Shown: in pieces, positions 56,323-64,000 of the stretch
How the letters are laid out: every line of letters begins with the position of its first letter
How positions within the stretch are numbered: the first letter of the stretch is position 1
NCBI RefSeq assembly: GCF_017894385.1
Contig: NZ_CP059560.1
Coordinates: 992,001-1,056,000 of the forward strand
Origin: Aromatoleum petrolei
GTDB lineage: Bacteria > Pseudomonadota > Gammaproteobacteria > Burkholderiales > Rhodocyclaceae
Direction: 5' to 3'
DNA length: 64,000 nt
Notes under the pieces: model-generated
The model's database searches: none
Told to the model about the DNA's origin: nothing
The model's input: only the letters and a program-made list of their open reading frames with translations
Translations under genes and position numbers: made by a program

Positions 56323-58221
56323 ATGAATCCCTCCGTCGAATCCTTTGCCCAGCTCGAGCTGAGCCCCCCGATCCTCGACGCCCTGGCCGGCATCGGATAC
56401 GAAACCCCGTCGCCGATCCAGGCGGCCTGCATCCCGCACCTGCGCGCCGGCCATGACCTGCTGGGCGAAGCCCAGACGGGGACCGGCAAGACGGCGGCCT
56501 TCGCGCTGCCGCTGCTCGATCGCCTGGACCTCTCCACCCGCAAGCCGCAGGTCCTCGTGCTGACGCCGACACGTGAGCTTGCGATCCAGGTTGCGGAAGC
56601 CTTCCAGCGCTACGCCAAGAACCTGCCCGACTTCCACGTGCTGCCCATCTACGGTGGCCAAAGCATGGTCGTGCAGTTGCGCCAACTGAGCCGCGGCGCA
56701 CACGTCATCGTCGGCACTCCGGGACGCGTGATGGACCACATCGAGCGCGAGAGCCTCAACCTCGACAACCTCAAGACGCTGGTGCTCGACGAAGCGGATG
56801 AGATGCTGCGCATGGGCTTTATCGACGACGTCGAATGGATCCTCGAGCACGTCCCGATCGAGCGGCAGACTGCGCTATTCTCGGCGACGATGCCCGACGC
56901 CATCCGTCGCGTCGCCCATCGTTACCTGCGCGAACCGCGCGAGGTGAAGATCAAGACCGCCACGACCACCGTCACCACGATCCGCCAGCGCTTCTGCCAG
57001 ATCGCCGTCGCACACAAGCTCGATGCCCTCACCCGCATCCTCGAGGTCGAGGAGGAATTCGACGCGGCAATCGTCTTCGTCCGCACCAAGACCGCCACCG
57101 TGGAACTCGCCGAAAAGCTCGAGGCCCGGGGCTATGCCGCCGCCGCACTGAACGGCGACATGACCCAGCAGCTGCGCGAGCGGGTCATCGAGCAGCTCAA
57201 GGGCGGCGGCCTCGACATCGTCGTCGCCACCGACGTCGCCGCGCGCGGCTTGGACGTGCCGCGCATCAGCCACGTCATCAACTACGACATCCCCTACGAT
57301 ACCGAGGCCTACGTTCACCGCATCGGCCGCACCGGTCGCGCAGGCCGCGCCGGCAGCGCCATCCTGTTCGTCGCGCCGCGCGAAATGCGCATGCTCAAGG
57401 TGATCGAGCGGGCAACGCGCCAACCGATCGAACCGCTGCAACTTCCCTCGCGCGAAGCCGTCGCCGACAAGCGCGTGGCCGCCTTCCGACAGCAGGTGGC
57501 AACGGTGCTCGAATCCGAAGATCTCGCCTTCTTCCACGACGTCGTTGCCGGCATGGAGGACAGCCACAACGCCGACATCCACGACATCGCGGCCGCCCTC
57601 GCCTTCCTGGCGCAGCGTGAGCGCCCCCTCCAGCTCCCGCTGAGCACCGGCCCGGACATCGCCACTCAGACCGCCCCGCGCGCGGAGCGCCCCCCGCGCG
57701 AGAACCGCGAGGCCATCCTGGAACGCCGCCGCGATTTTGCCGACGGACGCCTGCAACGCTACCGCATCGAGGTCGGCCGCAACCAGCAGGCGACGCCGAA
57801 GGACATCGTGGGCGCGATCGCAAACGAAGCCGGCATCGAGAGCCGCTTCATCGGCCAGATCAACCTGTACGAGGACTACAGCACGGTCGAACTTCCGGCC
57901 GATCTCCCCCACGACGTCATCGACATCCTGCGTCGCGTGCGGGTGCGGCAGCGCCAGCTCAACATCCGCCCGCTGGATCACGACGAGGCGCAGCGCGACG
58001 CAGCACGTCCCCGTCCCGGCCCGGGTCCGCGCTTCGGCGCGAAACCGACGCAGCGCGGCGAGGAAACCCCTCGCAAGCCCTTCGCGAAGCCTTGGGACAA
58101 ACCCTCCGGCAGGCCGGGCGGCGATCGCCCGCACGGCGGCAAGCCCTTCCACGGCGACCGTCGCGATACCCAGGGCACGGGCTTCAAACCGGGCAAGAAA
58201 AAGCCCCAGCGCGATCGCTGA
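56323..58221 (+). CDS. deaD: DEAD-box RNA helicase (DeaD/CsdA-like)
   Basis: A 632-residue ATP-dependent RNA helicase. It has the Q motif (TPSPIQ), AQTGTGKT, PTRELA, DEAD (LDEADEMLRMGF), SAT, and HRIGRTGRAG. After the two RecA domains (to about residue 380) come a dimerisation-like region and a DbpA-type RNA-binding domain (about 490-560, ESRFIGQINLYEDYSTVELP). The last ~70 residues are a basic, Gly/Pro/Lys-rich tail. This architecture fits cold-shock helicase DeaD rather than DbpA or RhlE. It lies 125 bases after suhB and upstream of the tRNA operon. Confidence 0.92.
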   Translation: MNPSVESFAQLELSPPILDALAGIGYETPSPIQAACIPHLRAGHDLLGEAQTGTGKTAAFALPLLDRLDLSTRKPQVLVLTPTRELAIQVAEAFQRYAKNLPDFHVLPIYGGQSMVVQLRQLSRGAHVIVGTPGRVMDHIERESLNLDNLKTLVLDEADEMLRMGFIDDVEWILEHVPIERQTALFSATMPDAIRRVAHRYLREPREVKIKTATTTVTTIRQRFCQIAVAHKLDALTRILEVEEEFDAAIVFVRTKTATVELAEKLEARGYAAAALNGDMTQQLRERVIEQLKGGGLDIVVATDVAARGLDVPRISHVINYDIPYDTEAYVHRIGRTGRAGRAGSAILFVAPREMRMLKVIERATRQPIEPLQLPSREAVADKRVAAFRQQVATVLESEDLAFFHDVVAGMEDSHNADIHDIAAALAFLAQRERPLQLPLSTGPDIATQTAPRAERPPRENREAILERRRDFADGRLQRYRIEVGRNQQATPKDIVGAIANEAGIESRFIGQINLYEDYSTVELPADLPHDVIDILRRVRVRQRQLNIRPLDHDEAQRDAARPRPGPGPRFGAKPTQRGEETPRKPFAKPWDKPSGRPGGDRPHGGKPFHGDRRDTQGTGFKPGKKKPQRDR

Positions 58222-58242
58222 GAACGAGATTCAGGAAGGTAG

Positions 58243-58270
58243 TTGACACCGCCAGAATACGACCTATAAT
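58243..58270 (+). promoter_or_regulatory. Consensus sigma-70 promoter of tRNA operon
   Basis: TTGACA (58243-58248) and TATAAT (58265-58270) are both perfect consensus with a 16-base spacer. Transcription would start near 58277, about five bases before the first tRNA. Confidence 0.9.
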
Positions 58271-58281
58271 GGCGGTCTTTC

Positions 58282-58357
58282 GCGGGAATAGCTCAGTTGG
58301 TAGAGCGCAACCTTGCCAAGGTTGAGGTCGCGAGTTCGAGACTCGTTTCCCGCTCCA
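58282..58357 (+). tRNA. tRNA-Gly (GCC), copy 1
   Basis: A 76-base cloverleaf: acceptor GCGGGAA/TTCCCGC, D-arm GCTC...GAGC, anticodon stem CAACC/GGTTG around TTGCCAA (anticodon GCC), T-arm with TTCGAGA, and an encoded 3' CCA preceded by discriminator T. First gene of a Gly-Cys-Gly operon. Confidence 0.98.
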
Positions 58358-58424
58358 AATTTTCCGAAAGGCTCCGTAAAGCCTTTCCCCCGATCGAGGC
58401 GTATCGGGAGTCAGAGCAGAAACT

Positions 58425-58498
58425 GGCGCGATAGCAAAGCGGTTATGCACCGGATTGCAAATCCGTGTAGGTCGGTTCGACTCCGGCTCGCGCCTCCA
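58425..58498 (+). tRNA. tRNA-Cys (GCA)
   Basis: A 74-base cloverleaf: acceptor GGCGCGA/TCGCGCC, anticodon stem CGGAT/ATCCG around TTGCAAA (anticodon GCA), T-loop GTTCGACTC, encoded CCA after discriminator T. It sits between the two tRNA-Gly genes, 67 bases after the first. Confidence 0.98.
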
Positions 58499-58507
58499 GA
58501 AGCACAT

Positions 58508-58583
58508 GCGGGAATAGCTCAGTTGGTAGAGCGCAACCTTGCCAAGGTTGAGGTCGCGAGTTCGAGACTCGTTTCCCGCTCCA
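58508..58583 (+). tRNA. tRNA-Gly (GCC), copy 2
   Basis: A 76-base gene identical base for base to the tRNA-Gly at 58282-58357, including the CCA. Only nine bases separate it from tRNA-Cys. The flanks differ from those of copy 1, so the duplication is limited to the gene itself. Confidence 0.98.
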
Positions 58584-58589
58584 GTATTT

Positions 58590-58630
58590 GACAAAGGGAA
58601 GGTGCTGATGCACCTTCCCTTTTGTCTTTT
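58590..58630 (+). terminator. Rho-independent terminator of tRNA operon
   Basis: A 13-bp perfect stem (aaagggaaggtgc / gcaccttcccttt) with loop tgat is followed by tgtctttt. It ends seven bases after the last tRNA begins trailing and precedes the phosphodiesterase gene. Confidence 0.9.
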
Positions 58631-58642
58631 CCTGGCCCCGTC

Positions 58643-59857
58643 ATGCCCCGATCCCGGCAACCCGAACCCTCCGATCCGCCTGCCATCGCATTGCCCCAGG
58701 ATGCCGTGCTGCCGGACTATCGCGATGGCGGCCTGTTCGGGCTGGTCCGCAGCGTCGGAGCCTATCTCGACGGCCGTCCCTGGCAGGCGCCCAAACCGTC
58801 TGGGTCCCCACCCCCTGACGCCGCCCCGCGCAGGTTGGTCTTCATCCTCATCGACGGCCTCGGCGACATGTTTCTGCAGCGCACCGGCGCCGGCGGGCTT
58901 CTCCTGAAGCACCGGACGGGTCGACTCACGTCGGTATTCCCCAGCACTACCGCGAGTGCCGTCACCTGCACGATGACGGGCCTTGCTCCCGCACGCCACG
59001 GCCTGACGGGCTGGTTCATCCGCGACCGGCGCTTCGGCGGCGTCATTGCGCCGCTGCCGACCGTCCAGCGCGGCGGAGCCCCGCTGAGGGGGCCGCTGGC
59101 CGTCACCCGGCTATTCGCCTATCGCACGCTTTTCCAGCGCCGCAAACGCCGTGCAATCTTCGTCTCGCCACGGGAGCTGGCATTTTCGCCCTACTCGCGG
59201 CGCCATAGCCGCGGGGCAAGCACGCTGGGCTACAAGGGGCTGCAGGGCTTGATAGACACGATCGTGGGGGCGATCCGGGGGAACGCAGCCCAACCCATTC
59301 TCGTGCATGCCTACTACCCGACCTTCGACGGGCTCAGCCACGCCTACGGCTGCAACTCGGCGGAGGTCGCCACACACTTCGCACGCATCGACGCGGCCTT
59401 CGGGCAACTTCTCGACCGACTGCAAGGGAGCGATACCGACGTCGTCCTCACGGCCGATCACGGCTTCATCGATTCGCCGCCGGAACGCGTGATCGAATTG
59501 CAGACCCTGCCCGACCTGCAGACCACGCTGACCGCGCCACTGTTCGGCGAGCGACGTACCGCCTTTTGTGCCGTGCGCCAAGGGGCGGAGCACGATTTCG
59601 AGCTGCTGACACGCGAATGCCTGACGGGCAAGGCGACCGTCGCGCGCTCGGACGAGCTGATCGACCTCGGGCTATTTGGTCCGGGCAAACCGCATCGGCG
59701 GTTGCGGGAGCGGATTGGAACGCATGCACTGCTGATGGAACCCGGCTGGACGATTCGCGACCACGTTGCGGGCGAGCAGGAACACGCGATGATAGGCGTT
59801 CATGGCGGGCTTTCGCCCGACGAGATGTGGATCCCGCTTATCCAGGCGCGCTGCTGA
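58643..59857 (+). CDS. Type I phosphodiesterase/nucleotide pyrophosphatase family protein
   Basis: A 404-residue alkaline-phosphatase-superfamily hydrolase. Metal and nucleophile positions are visible: ILIDGLGD, the nucleophile in FPSTTASAVTC, YYPTFDGLSHAYG, LTADHGFID and the final GVHGGLSPDEMWIPL. No signal peptide or membrane helix, so probably cytoplasmic, unlike many relatives. Substrate unknown; nucleotide or phosphodiester cleavage is the family role. The ATG at 58643 lies just past the tRNA terminator and has no clear ribosome-binding site. Confidence 0.82.
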   Translation: MPRSRQPEPSDPPAIALPQDAVLPDYRDGGLFGLVRSVGAYLDGRPWQAPKPSGSPPPDAAPRRLVFILIDGLGDMFLQRTGAGGLLLKHRTGRLTSVFPSTTASAVTCTMTGLAPARHGLTGWFIRDRRFGGVIAPLPTVQRGGAPLRGPLAVTRLFAYRTLFQRRKRRAIFVSPRELAFSPYSRRHSRGASTLGYKGLQGLIDTIVGAIRGNAAQPILVHAYYPTFDGLSHAYGCNSAEVATHFARIDAAFGQLLDRLQGSDTDVVLTADHGFIDSPPERVIELQTLPDLQTTLTAPLFGERRTAFCAVRQGAEHDFELLTRECLTGKATVARSDELIDLGLFGPGKPHRRLRERIGTHALLMEPGWTIRDHVAGEQEHAMIGVHGGLSPDEMWIPLIQARC

Positions 59858-59878
59858 CGACCAGCCGGCGCCCCCCTG

Positions 59879-60340
59879 TCAGTGCAGGTCTTCGTCCGCC
59901 GGCAATGGCAACACGACGATTCCCTCGTCGATCAGCTCGCTGACGTCGTCGCGCGTCGCGCGACCGCGAATATTGCGCGCCTCGCTTTCGCCATGATGGA
60001 TGCGACGCGCTTCCTCGGCAAAGCGACCGCCCACATCCTCCGATTCCCGCCCGAGACGGCGCAGCATCGCCATTGCCGCCGCAACCACATCGGCATCCGG
60101 GGCTGCGGAAGGCGCTCGCGCCGTTCCCGCACCGACCTGGGAGCCGGATCTTGCCACCGGCACGGGGGCCGACGCCCCTCGATTCACGTACGGCGCGCTG
60201 GGACGCCGCGAAATAGTGGTCGAACCGCACACCGGACAGGACACCAGTCCGCGCTCGCGCTGCTCGTCGTAAGCGGCCGACGAGGCAAACCAGCCCTCGA
60301 ACAGGTGCTCATGGTCGCAGCTGAGGTTGAGAACGATCAC
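59879..60340 (-). CDS. DUF1178 family protein
   Basis: A 153-residue protein of unknown function. The N-terminus VLNLSCDHEHLFEGWFAS and the CPVCGS zinc-ribbon-like pair (with the first Cys in SCDHEH) define the family. The C-terminal half (RRLGRESEDVGGRFAEEARRIHHGE, EGIVVLPLPADEDLH) is also typical. The start is GTG at 60340 with GGAAG upstream; no ATG fits. An Ala/Pro/Val-rich linker separates the halves. It lies just downstream of tRNA-Leu on the same strand. Confidence 0.85.
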   Translation of the reverse strand: MIVLNLSCDHEHLFEGWFASSAAYDEQRERGLVSCPVCGSTTISRRPSAPYVNRGASAPVPVARSGSQVGAGTARAPSAAPDADVVAAAMAMLRRLGRESEDVGGRFAEEARRIHHGESEARNIRGRATRDDVSELIDEGIVVLPLPADEDLH

Positions 60341-60381
60341 GTGGACTTCCGGACTGGGGCAAACGCATGCCCGTTGGCGCG

Positions 60382-60466
60382 TGGTGCCGGGAACGGGACT
60401 CGAACCCGTACGCCCAAGGGCTGCAGATTTTAAGTCTGCTGTGTCTACCGATTTCACCATCCCGGC
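60382..60466 (-). tRNA. tRNA-Leu (UAA)
   Basis: An 85-base class II tRNA with the long variable arm expected for leucine. Acceptor is GCCGGGA/TCCCGGC, the anticodon stem is CAGA(C)/TCTG with loop CTTAAAA giving anticodon TAA, and the T-loop is GGTTCGAGTCC. CCA is encoded. It follows pgsA by 47 bases. Confidence 0.97.
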
Positions 60467-60481
60467 CCGCGAAGGCTGGGC

Positions 60482-60510
60482 ATTCTACCGCGCGACGATG
60501 CCCCTGCCCA
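60482..60510 (-). promoter_or_regulatory. Probable promoter of tRNA-Leu
   Basis: On the minus strand TGGGCA (60510-60505) lies 17 bases before TAGAAT (60487-60482). Transcription would begin about nine bases before the tRNA. The -10 is good (five of six), the -35 is four of six. Confidence 0.5.
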
Positions 60511-60513
60511 GCA

Positions 60514-61104
60514 TCAGCCCGGACGCCGCGCCTTGCTTCCGTCGTTCGCCAGATGGGGCATCGCGCGATGCAGGTAATAGCCCATCGACCACAGCGTCAG
60601 AGCCGCAGCGACATAGATCAGGATCTCGCCGACCAGCCTGACGTTCAGCTGCAGCAAGGGTGCGTCATACAGAAGGAGAGGGATCGCAGTCATCTGCGCA
60701 GCGGTCTTCAGCTTGCCGACAAAGGCCACGGCGACACCCGCGGAAGCGCCGATGCGGGCCATCCATTCGCGCAGTGCGGAAATCGTGATCTCGCGCCCGA
60801 TAATCACAACCGCGATGATCGAATCGACCCGCGCCAACTGCACGAGCAGGATCAGCGCGGCTGCGACCATCAGCTTGTCGGCGACGGGATCGAGAAAGGC
60901 GCCGAAAGCCGAAGTCTGGTTCAGCGCTCGCGCCAGATAACCGTCGAACCAATCCGTTACCGCCGCTACGATGAAGATCAGAGTCGCGGCGACATTCTTC
61001 TCCTGCGGATCGAGCCACTGTTCCGGAAGATAAAAGACGCCGACGAAGAGCGGAATCAGCGCAATGCGCGCCCAGGTCAGCGAGTTCGGAATGTTGATCT
61101 GCAT
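60514..61104 (-). CDS. pgsA: CDP-diacylglycerol-glycerol-3-phosphate phosphatidyltransferase
   Basis: A 196-residue integral membrane enzyme making phosphatidylglycerol phosphate. The CDP-alcohol phosphotransferase motif (D-G-x2-A-R-x8-G-x3-D-x3-D) is complete in WFDGYLARALNQTSAFGAFL followed by DPVADK. About four or more hydrophobic helices are present. The start at 61104 (MQINIPNSLTWARI) matches the family, though the ribosome-binding site is poor. It follows uvrC by 32 bases, the usual uvrC-pgsA order. Confidence 0.95.
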   Translation of the reverse strand: MQINIPNSLTWARIALIPLFVGVFYLPEQWLDPQEKNVAATLIFIVAAVTDWFDGYLARALNQTSAFGAFLDPVADKLMVAAALILLVQLARVDSIIAVVIIGREITISALREWMARIGASAGVAVAFVGKLKTAAQMTAIPLLLYDAPLLQLNVRLVGEILIYVAAALTLWSMGYYLHRAMPHLANDGSKARRPG

Positions 61105-61136
61105 TGAAAAGAGGGAGGCTTGCGACAGATGCATGG

Positions 61137-62948
61137 TTAGTGCAAGGCATTGTATATCGCTTCGGCGAGCTTTCGGCTCACACCATCGACACGGCATAGG
61201 TCCTCGACTGTTGCTGCACGCACGCCGTCGAGCCCCCCGAAGGTCGAAAGCAGGTTACGCCGCCGGGTCGCACCAACGCCGGGGATGTCCTCGAGGCGCG
61301 AACCGATGCGCGCCTTCGCCCGCCGCGCGCGGTGCCCCGTGATCGCAAAACGGTGCGCCTCGTCGCGGATTTCCTGGATCAGGTGCAGCGCCGGATGATC
61401 CGAAGCGAGGTTCAGCGGCGCACGCCTGTCCGGGAAAATCAGCGTTTCGAGGCCCGGCTTGCGCTCCTCGCCCTTGGCGACGCCGACCATCGCTATCGAC
61501 TCGAGCCCGACCTCGGTCAGCACCTCGAGCGCGGAACTCACCTGACCCTTCCCGCCGTCGATCAGGATCAGGTCGGGGCATAATCCCTCGCCCGCGGCGA
61601 CCTTGCCGTAGCGGCGTTCCAGCACCTGCCGCATCGCCGCGAAGTCGTCGCCGCCCGTGATCCCGGTGATATTGTAGCGACGATACTCCGAGTTATTCAT
61701 CGCGCCATCGACGCACACCACGCAGGAGGCCACCGTCGCCTCGCCCATCGTGTGACTGATGTCGAAGCACTCGACCCGGCGCGGCGGCTCGGGCAGATCC
61801 AGCACCTCGCGCAGCGCCTCGAGACGCGCCTCGCTGCGCCCTGTGTCGCGCGCACGGGCGAGTATCGCGAGTCGGGCATTGTTCTCCGCCATCTCCATCC
61901 ATGCCTTCTCGGCAGCGCTGCGCGGCGCCACCACTGCGCCGGGCTTGTCGCTGATCTCCGCCATCAGTGCCTTGACGGGTTCCAGCGCAACGTTGAGCAG
62001 CAGGCGTGTCGGCATGCCGTGGTCGCGGTAGTGCTGCTCGACGAAGGCCAGCGCGCCGTCAAGCGCTCCACAGCCCGCCGCGGCGCTCGGGAACTGGGGA
62101 CGATCGCCGAGGTGGCGGCCGCCGCGCACCATCGCGATATTCACGCAGGTCAGCCCGCCCTCCTCGACCGCTGCGATGATGTCGACATCCTCGTCCCTGC
62201 GGCTGTCGACATACTGCCGCTGCAGCACCGCCTGCAGCACGCGCACCTGGTCGCGGATCGCCGCCGCCTCCTCGAACGCGAGGCGCTCGGCGGCAGCGTG
62301 CATGCGCGCGCTCAAGTCGTCGATGACCTCGGAGGCGCGCCCGTCGAGGAAGCGCGCAGCGAGCTTCACGTCGGCTGCGTAACTTTCGCTGTCGATCATC
62401 CCGACGCACGGCGCGGTGCAACGCTTGATCTGGTGCAGCAGGCAAGGGCGGGAACGGTTCTGGAACACCGAGTTCTCGCACGTGCGCAGCTGGAAGGTCT
62501 TCTGCAGCAGATGGATGCTTTCGCGCACGGCCCAGGCGTTCGGAAACGGGCCGAAGTATCGCGCGCCCTTCGAGAAGGCCCCCCGGTGGTAGGCCAGACG
62601 GGGAAAATCGTCGCCGGAGAGCTCTATGTAGGGATAGGACTTGTCGTCGCGGAACAGGATGTTGTAGCGCGGCGCCAGACTCTTGATGAGATTGTTTTCG
62701 AGGATCAGCGCCTCAGCCTCGGAACGCGTCGCCGTCACGTCGACGCGCCGGATCTGCGCGACCATCATGGCAATGCGCGGACTGGGCTGGGTGCGCTGGA
62801 AGTAGCTCGACACCCGCCGCTTGAGGTTCTTGGCCTTGCCGACGTACAGCACACGCTCCTCGGCGCCTATCATGCGATAGACGCCAGGCTCCTCGGGTAC
62901 CGTCTTCAGGAAGGCCTTGGCATCGAAAGGCGCGGCGGGCTCGCTCAT
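61137..62948 (-). CDS. uvrC: Excinuclease ABC subunit C
   Basis: A 603-residue nucleotide-excision repair nuclease. The N-terminal GIY-YIG domain has GVYRMI and [18 protein letters not shown] domain ([21 protein letters not shown]) lies near residue 210. The C-terminal RNase H-like nuclease ([20 protein letters not shown]) is followed by paired helix-hairpin-helix motifs ([16 protein letters not shown]). It is complete. It starts 29 bases after nagZ on the same strand. Confidence 0.96.
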   Translation of the reverse strand: MSEPAAPFDAKAFLKTVPEEPGVYRMIGAEERVLYVGKAKNLKRRVSSYFQRTQPSPRIAMMVAQIRRVDVTATRSEAEALILENNLIKSLAPRYNILFRDDKSYPYIELSGDDFPRLAYHRGAFSKGARYFGPFPNAWAVRESIHLLQKTFQLRTCENSVFQNRSRPCLLHQIKRCTAPCVGMIDSESYAADVKLAARFLDGRASEVIDDLSARMHAAAERLAFEEAAAIRDQVRVLQAVLQRQYVDSRRDEDVDIIAAVEEGGLTCVNIAMVRGGRHLGDRPQFPSAAAGCGALDGALAFVEQHYRDHGMPTRLLLNVALEPVKALMAEISDKPGAVVAPRSAAEKAWMEMAENNARLAILARARDTGRSEARLEALREVLDLPEPPRRVECFDISHTMGEATVASCVVCVDGAMNNSEYRRYNITGITGGDDFAAMRQVLERRYGKVAAGEGLCPDLILIDGGKGQVSSALEVLTEVGLESIAMVGVAKGEERKPGLETLIFPDRRAPLNLASDHPALHLIQEIRDEAHRFAITGHRARRAKARIGSRLEDIPGVGATRRRNLLSTFGGLDGVRAATVEDLCRVDGVSRKLAEAIYNALH

Positions 62949-62977
62949 TGCCGGCAGGCTCGGAAGCGGACGAAGGC

Positions 62978-64000
62978 TCAGGCGAGCTCTTCGGGTATCT
63001 CGACGATGGCCGCTCGCGCCTGCTGGTAGGCCGGGCTGAGTTCGAGCGCGAACGCATCGCAGAACTGCGGACGCGCACGCAAGGCCGCGATCCGCGCCCG
63101 ACTCTCGGCCTGCACGTCGGGAACCCAGCGGTCGAGCAGATCGGCGGCCAGATCCGGGCGATTGCACACCAGCACCATGTCGCAGCCGGCCGCATAGGCC
63201 GCCTTGGCACGTGCGAGGATATCGCCGGCCACGGCAGCCCCTTCCATCGTCAGGTCGTCGCTGAAAACGACCCCCTTGAAGCCCACGCGCCCGCGCAGGA
63301 CGTCCTGCAACCAGAAGGGCGAGAAGCCCGCAGGATTCGGGTCGACCTTCGGGTAGATGACGTGCGCAGGCATGACGCCGGAGAGCTGGCGGCCGATGCG
63401 ATGGCGATAGGGCATGACGTCCTCGTTCCAGATCGCGTCGAACTCGCGCTCATCGACGGGAATCTCGAGGTGCGAATCCGCCTCGACGAAACCGTGTCCG
63501 GGGAAGTGCTTGCCCACGCACCCCATCCCGGCCTCGGCCATGCCCGCGGCAAGAGCCTGGGCGAGCGATGCCGCGACCTGCGGGTCGCGATGGAAGGAGC
63601 GGTCCCCGATCACGCGGCTGCAGCCGTAATCGAGGTCGAGCACCGGCGCGAAGCTGAGATCGACGCCGTGCGCGAGCAGCTCGGACGCGAGCACGAAGCC
63701 GACGGCGCGCGCCGCATCCAGGGCCGCCACGTGGTCGCCCGCCCACATCTGCCCGAGCCGGCGCATCGAAGGCAGGCGAGTGAAACCTTCGGTGCGGAAG
63801 CGCTGCACGCGCCCGCCTTCGTGGTCGACCGCGATCACCAGCGCCGGGTCGCGCAAGGCGTGGATGTCGGCCGTCAGCGCGGAAAGCTGTTCCGATCCGG
63901 TGAAGTTGCGCGCGAACAGGATCACCCCGCCGACCAGCGGGTCGCACAGGCGCTCCCGCTCCTCGTCCGTGAGCGCGGTGCCCGCGACATCCAGCATCAC
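62978..64000 (-). CDS. nagZ: Beta-N-acetylhexosaminidase NagZ, 5' end cut by window edge
   Basis: At least 340 residues of a glycoside hydrolase family 3 enzyme that removes N-acetylglucosamine from muropeptides in the cytoplasm during cell-wall recycling. Motifs are [13 protein letters not shown], the catalytic-loop [14 protein letters not shown] with its general acid/base His, and the nucleophile Asp in [12 protein letters not shown]. The sequence opens (V)[10 protein letters not shown]. Relatives usually have a few residues (such as GPV) before MLDVAG, so the true start is probably just beyond position 64000. It heads the nagZ-uvrC-pgsA run. Confidence 0.92.
   Translation of the reverse strand: MMLDVAGTALTDEERERLCDPLVGGVILFARNFTGSEQLSALTADIHALRDPALVIAVDHEGGRVQRFRTEGFTRLPSMRRLGQMWAGDHVAALDAARAVGFVLASELLAHGVDLSFAPVLDLDYGCSRVIGDRSFHRDPQVAASLAQALAAGMAEAGMGCVGKHFPGHGFVEADSHLEIPVDEREFDAIWNEDVMPYRHRIGRQLSGVMPAHVIYPKVDPNPAGFSPFWLQDVLRGRVGFKGVVFSDDLTMEGAAVAGDILARAKAAYAAGCDMVLVCNRPDLAADLLDRWVPDVQAESRARIAALRARPQFCDAFALELSPAYQQARAAIVEIPEELA

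Noticed and set aside
58313..58907. Short open frames within the tRNA cluster
   Set aside because: They run through mature tRNA sequences and repeat because the two tRNA-Gly genes are identical; not coding.

Overview
The window is a GC-rich, densely coded stretch of chromosome. It looks like a betaproteobacterium of the Rhodocyclales (Azoarcus/Aromatoleum/Thauera type). The reasons are an aromatic/fatty acyl-CoA beta-oxidation operon with a feruloyl-CoA-synthetase-like ligase, an isc operon with an extra cysteine desulfurase between iscR and iscS, an smc-zipA-ligA block, a dapC-dapD-pilU-dapE-prmB block, and strong Shine-Dalgarno sequences. The genus is inferred from gene content, not from a marker-gene comparison. 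Nearly all of the window is ordinary chromosomal housekeeping. I see no prophage, transposase, CRISPR array or genomic island.

Layout. 0.2-1.1 kb: two tandem secreted DUF4399 proteins. 1.2-9 kb, minus strand: an operon for CoA activation and beta-oxidation. In transcription order it encodes a periplasmic binding protein, acyl/aryl-CoA ligase, enoyl-CoA hydratase, thiolase, short-chain dehydrogenase and acyl-CoA dehydrogenase. A divergent TetR-type regulator with an additional N-terminal helix-turn-helix lies beside it, and a near-palindromic operator overlaps the operon's -35 box. 10.4-13.7 kb: a phosphoribosyltransferase and a P-type cation ATPase, convergent. 14-18.4 kb: a sensor kinase (HDOD-GAF-HisKA-HATPase) followed by a response regulator with PAS, GGDEF and EAL domains, probably a c-di-GMP signalling pair. 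18.5-24.6 kb, minus strand: the suf operon sufB-C-D-S-U-T plus a Rieske ferredoxin. 24.8-30.3 kb, plus strand: a Lon-family protease, nicotinamidase, nicotinate phosphoribosyltransferase, a YbhB-like protein and a small secreted protein.

30.3-37 kb: a methylthioadenosine/methylthioinosine phosphorylase, typA and galU separated by a strong bidirectional terminator, then ligA and zipA. 37.4-46.5 kb: smc (minus), then dapC, dapD, pilU, dapE and prmB (plus). 46.6 kb: a single-domain response regulator. 47.1-53.7 kb, minus strand: a complete isc operon (iscR, nifS-like, iscS, iscU, iscA, hscB, hscA, fdx, iscX) behind a recognisable IscR-type operator/promoter. cysE and trmJ lie directly upstream on the same strand. 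55.4-58.2 kb: suhB and a DEAD-box helicase. 58.3-58.6 kb: a tRNA-Gly/Cys/Gly operon with a consensus promoter and terminator. 58.6-64 kb: a type I phosphodiesterase, DUF1178 protein, tRNA-Leu, pgsA, uvrC and the start of nagZ, which runs off the window edge.

How the parts work together. The window holds two complete Fe-S cluster assembly machines, Suf and Isc, with three cysteine desulfurases and the serine acetyltransferase that feeds cysteine synthesis. It also holds most of the lysine/diaminopimelate branch (dapC, dapD, dapE). The catabolic operon has every step needed to shorten an acyl- or aryl-CoA by one acetyl-CoA, with its own candidate ligand-binding protein and regulator. Nothing here amounts to a clearly new system. 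The most worthwhile leads are the double-HTH TetR regulator with its operator, paired 13-bp palindromes before cysE, the divergent Lon-like protease with a degenerate Walker A next to suf, the HDOD kinase/c-di-GMP pair, and two copies of an interspersed palindromic repeat.
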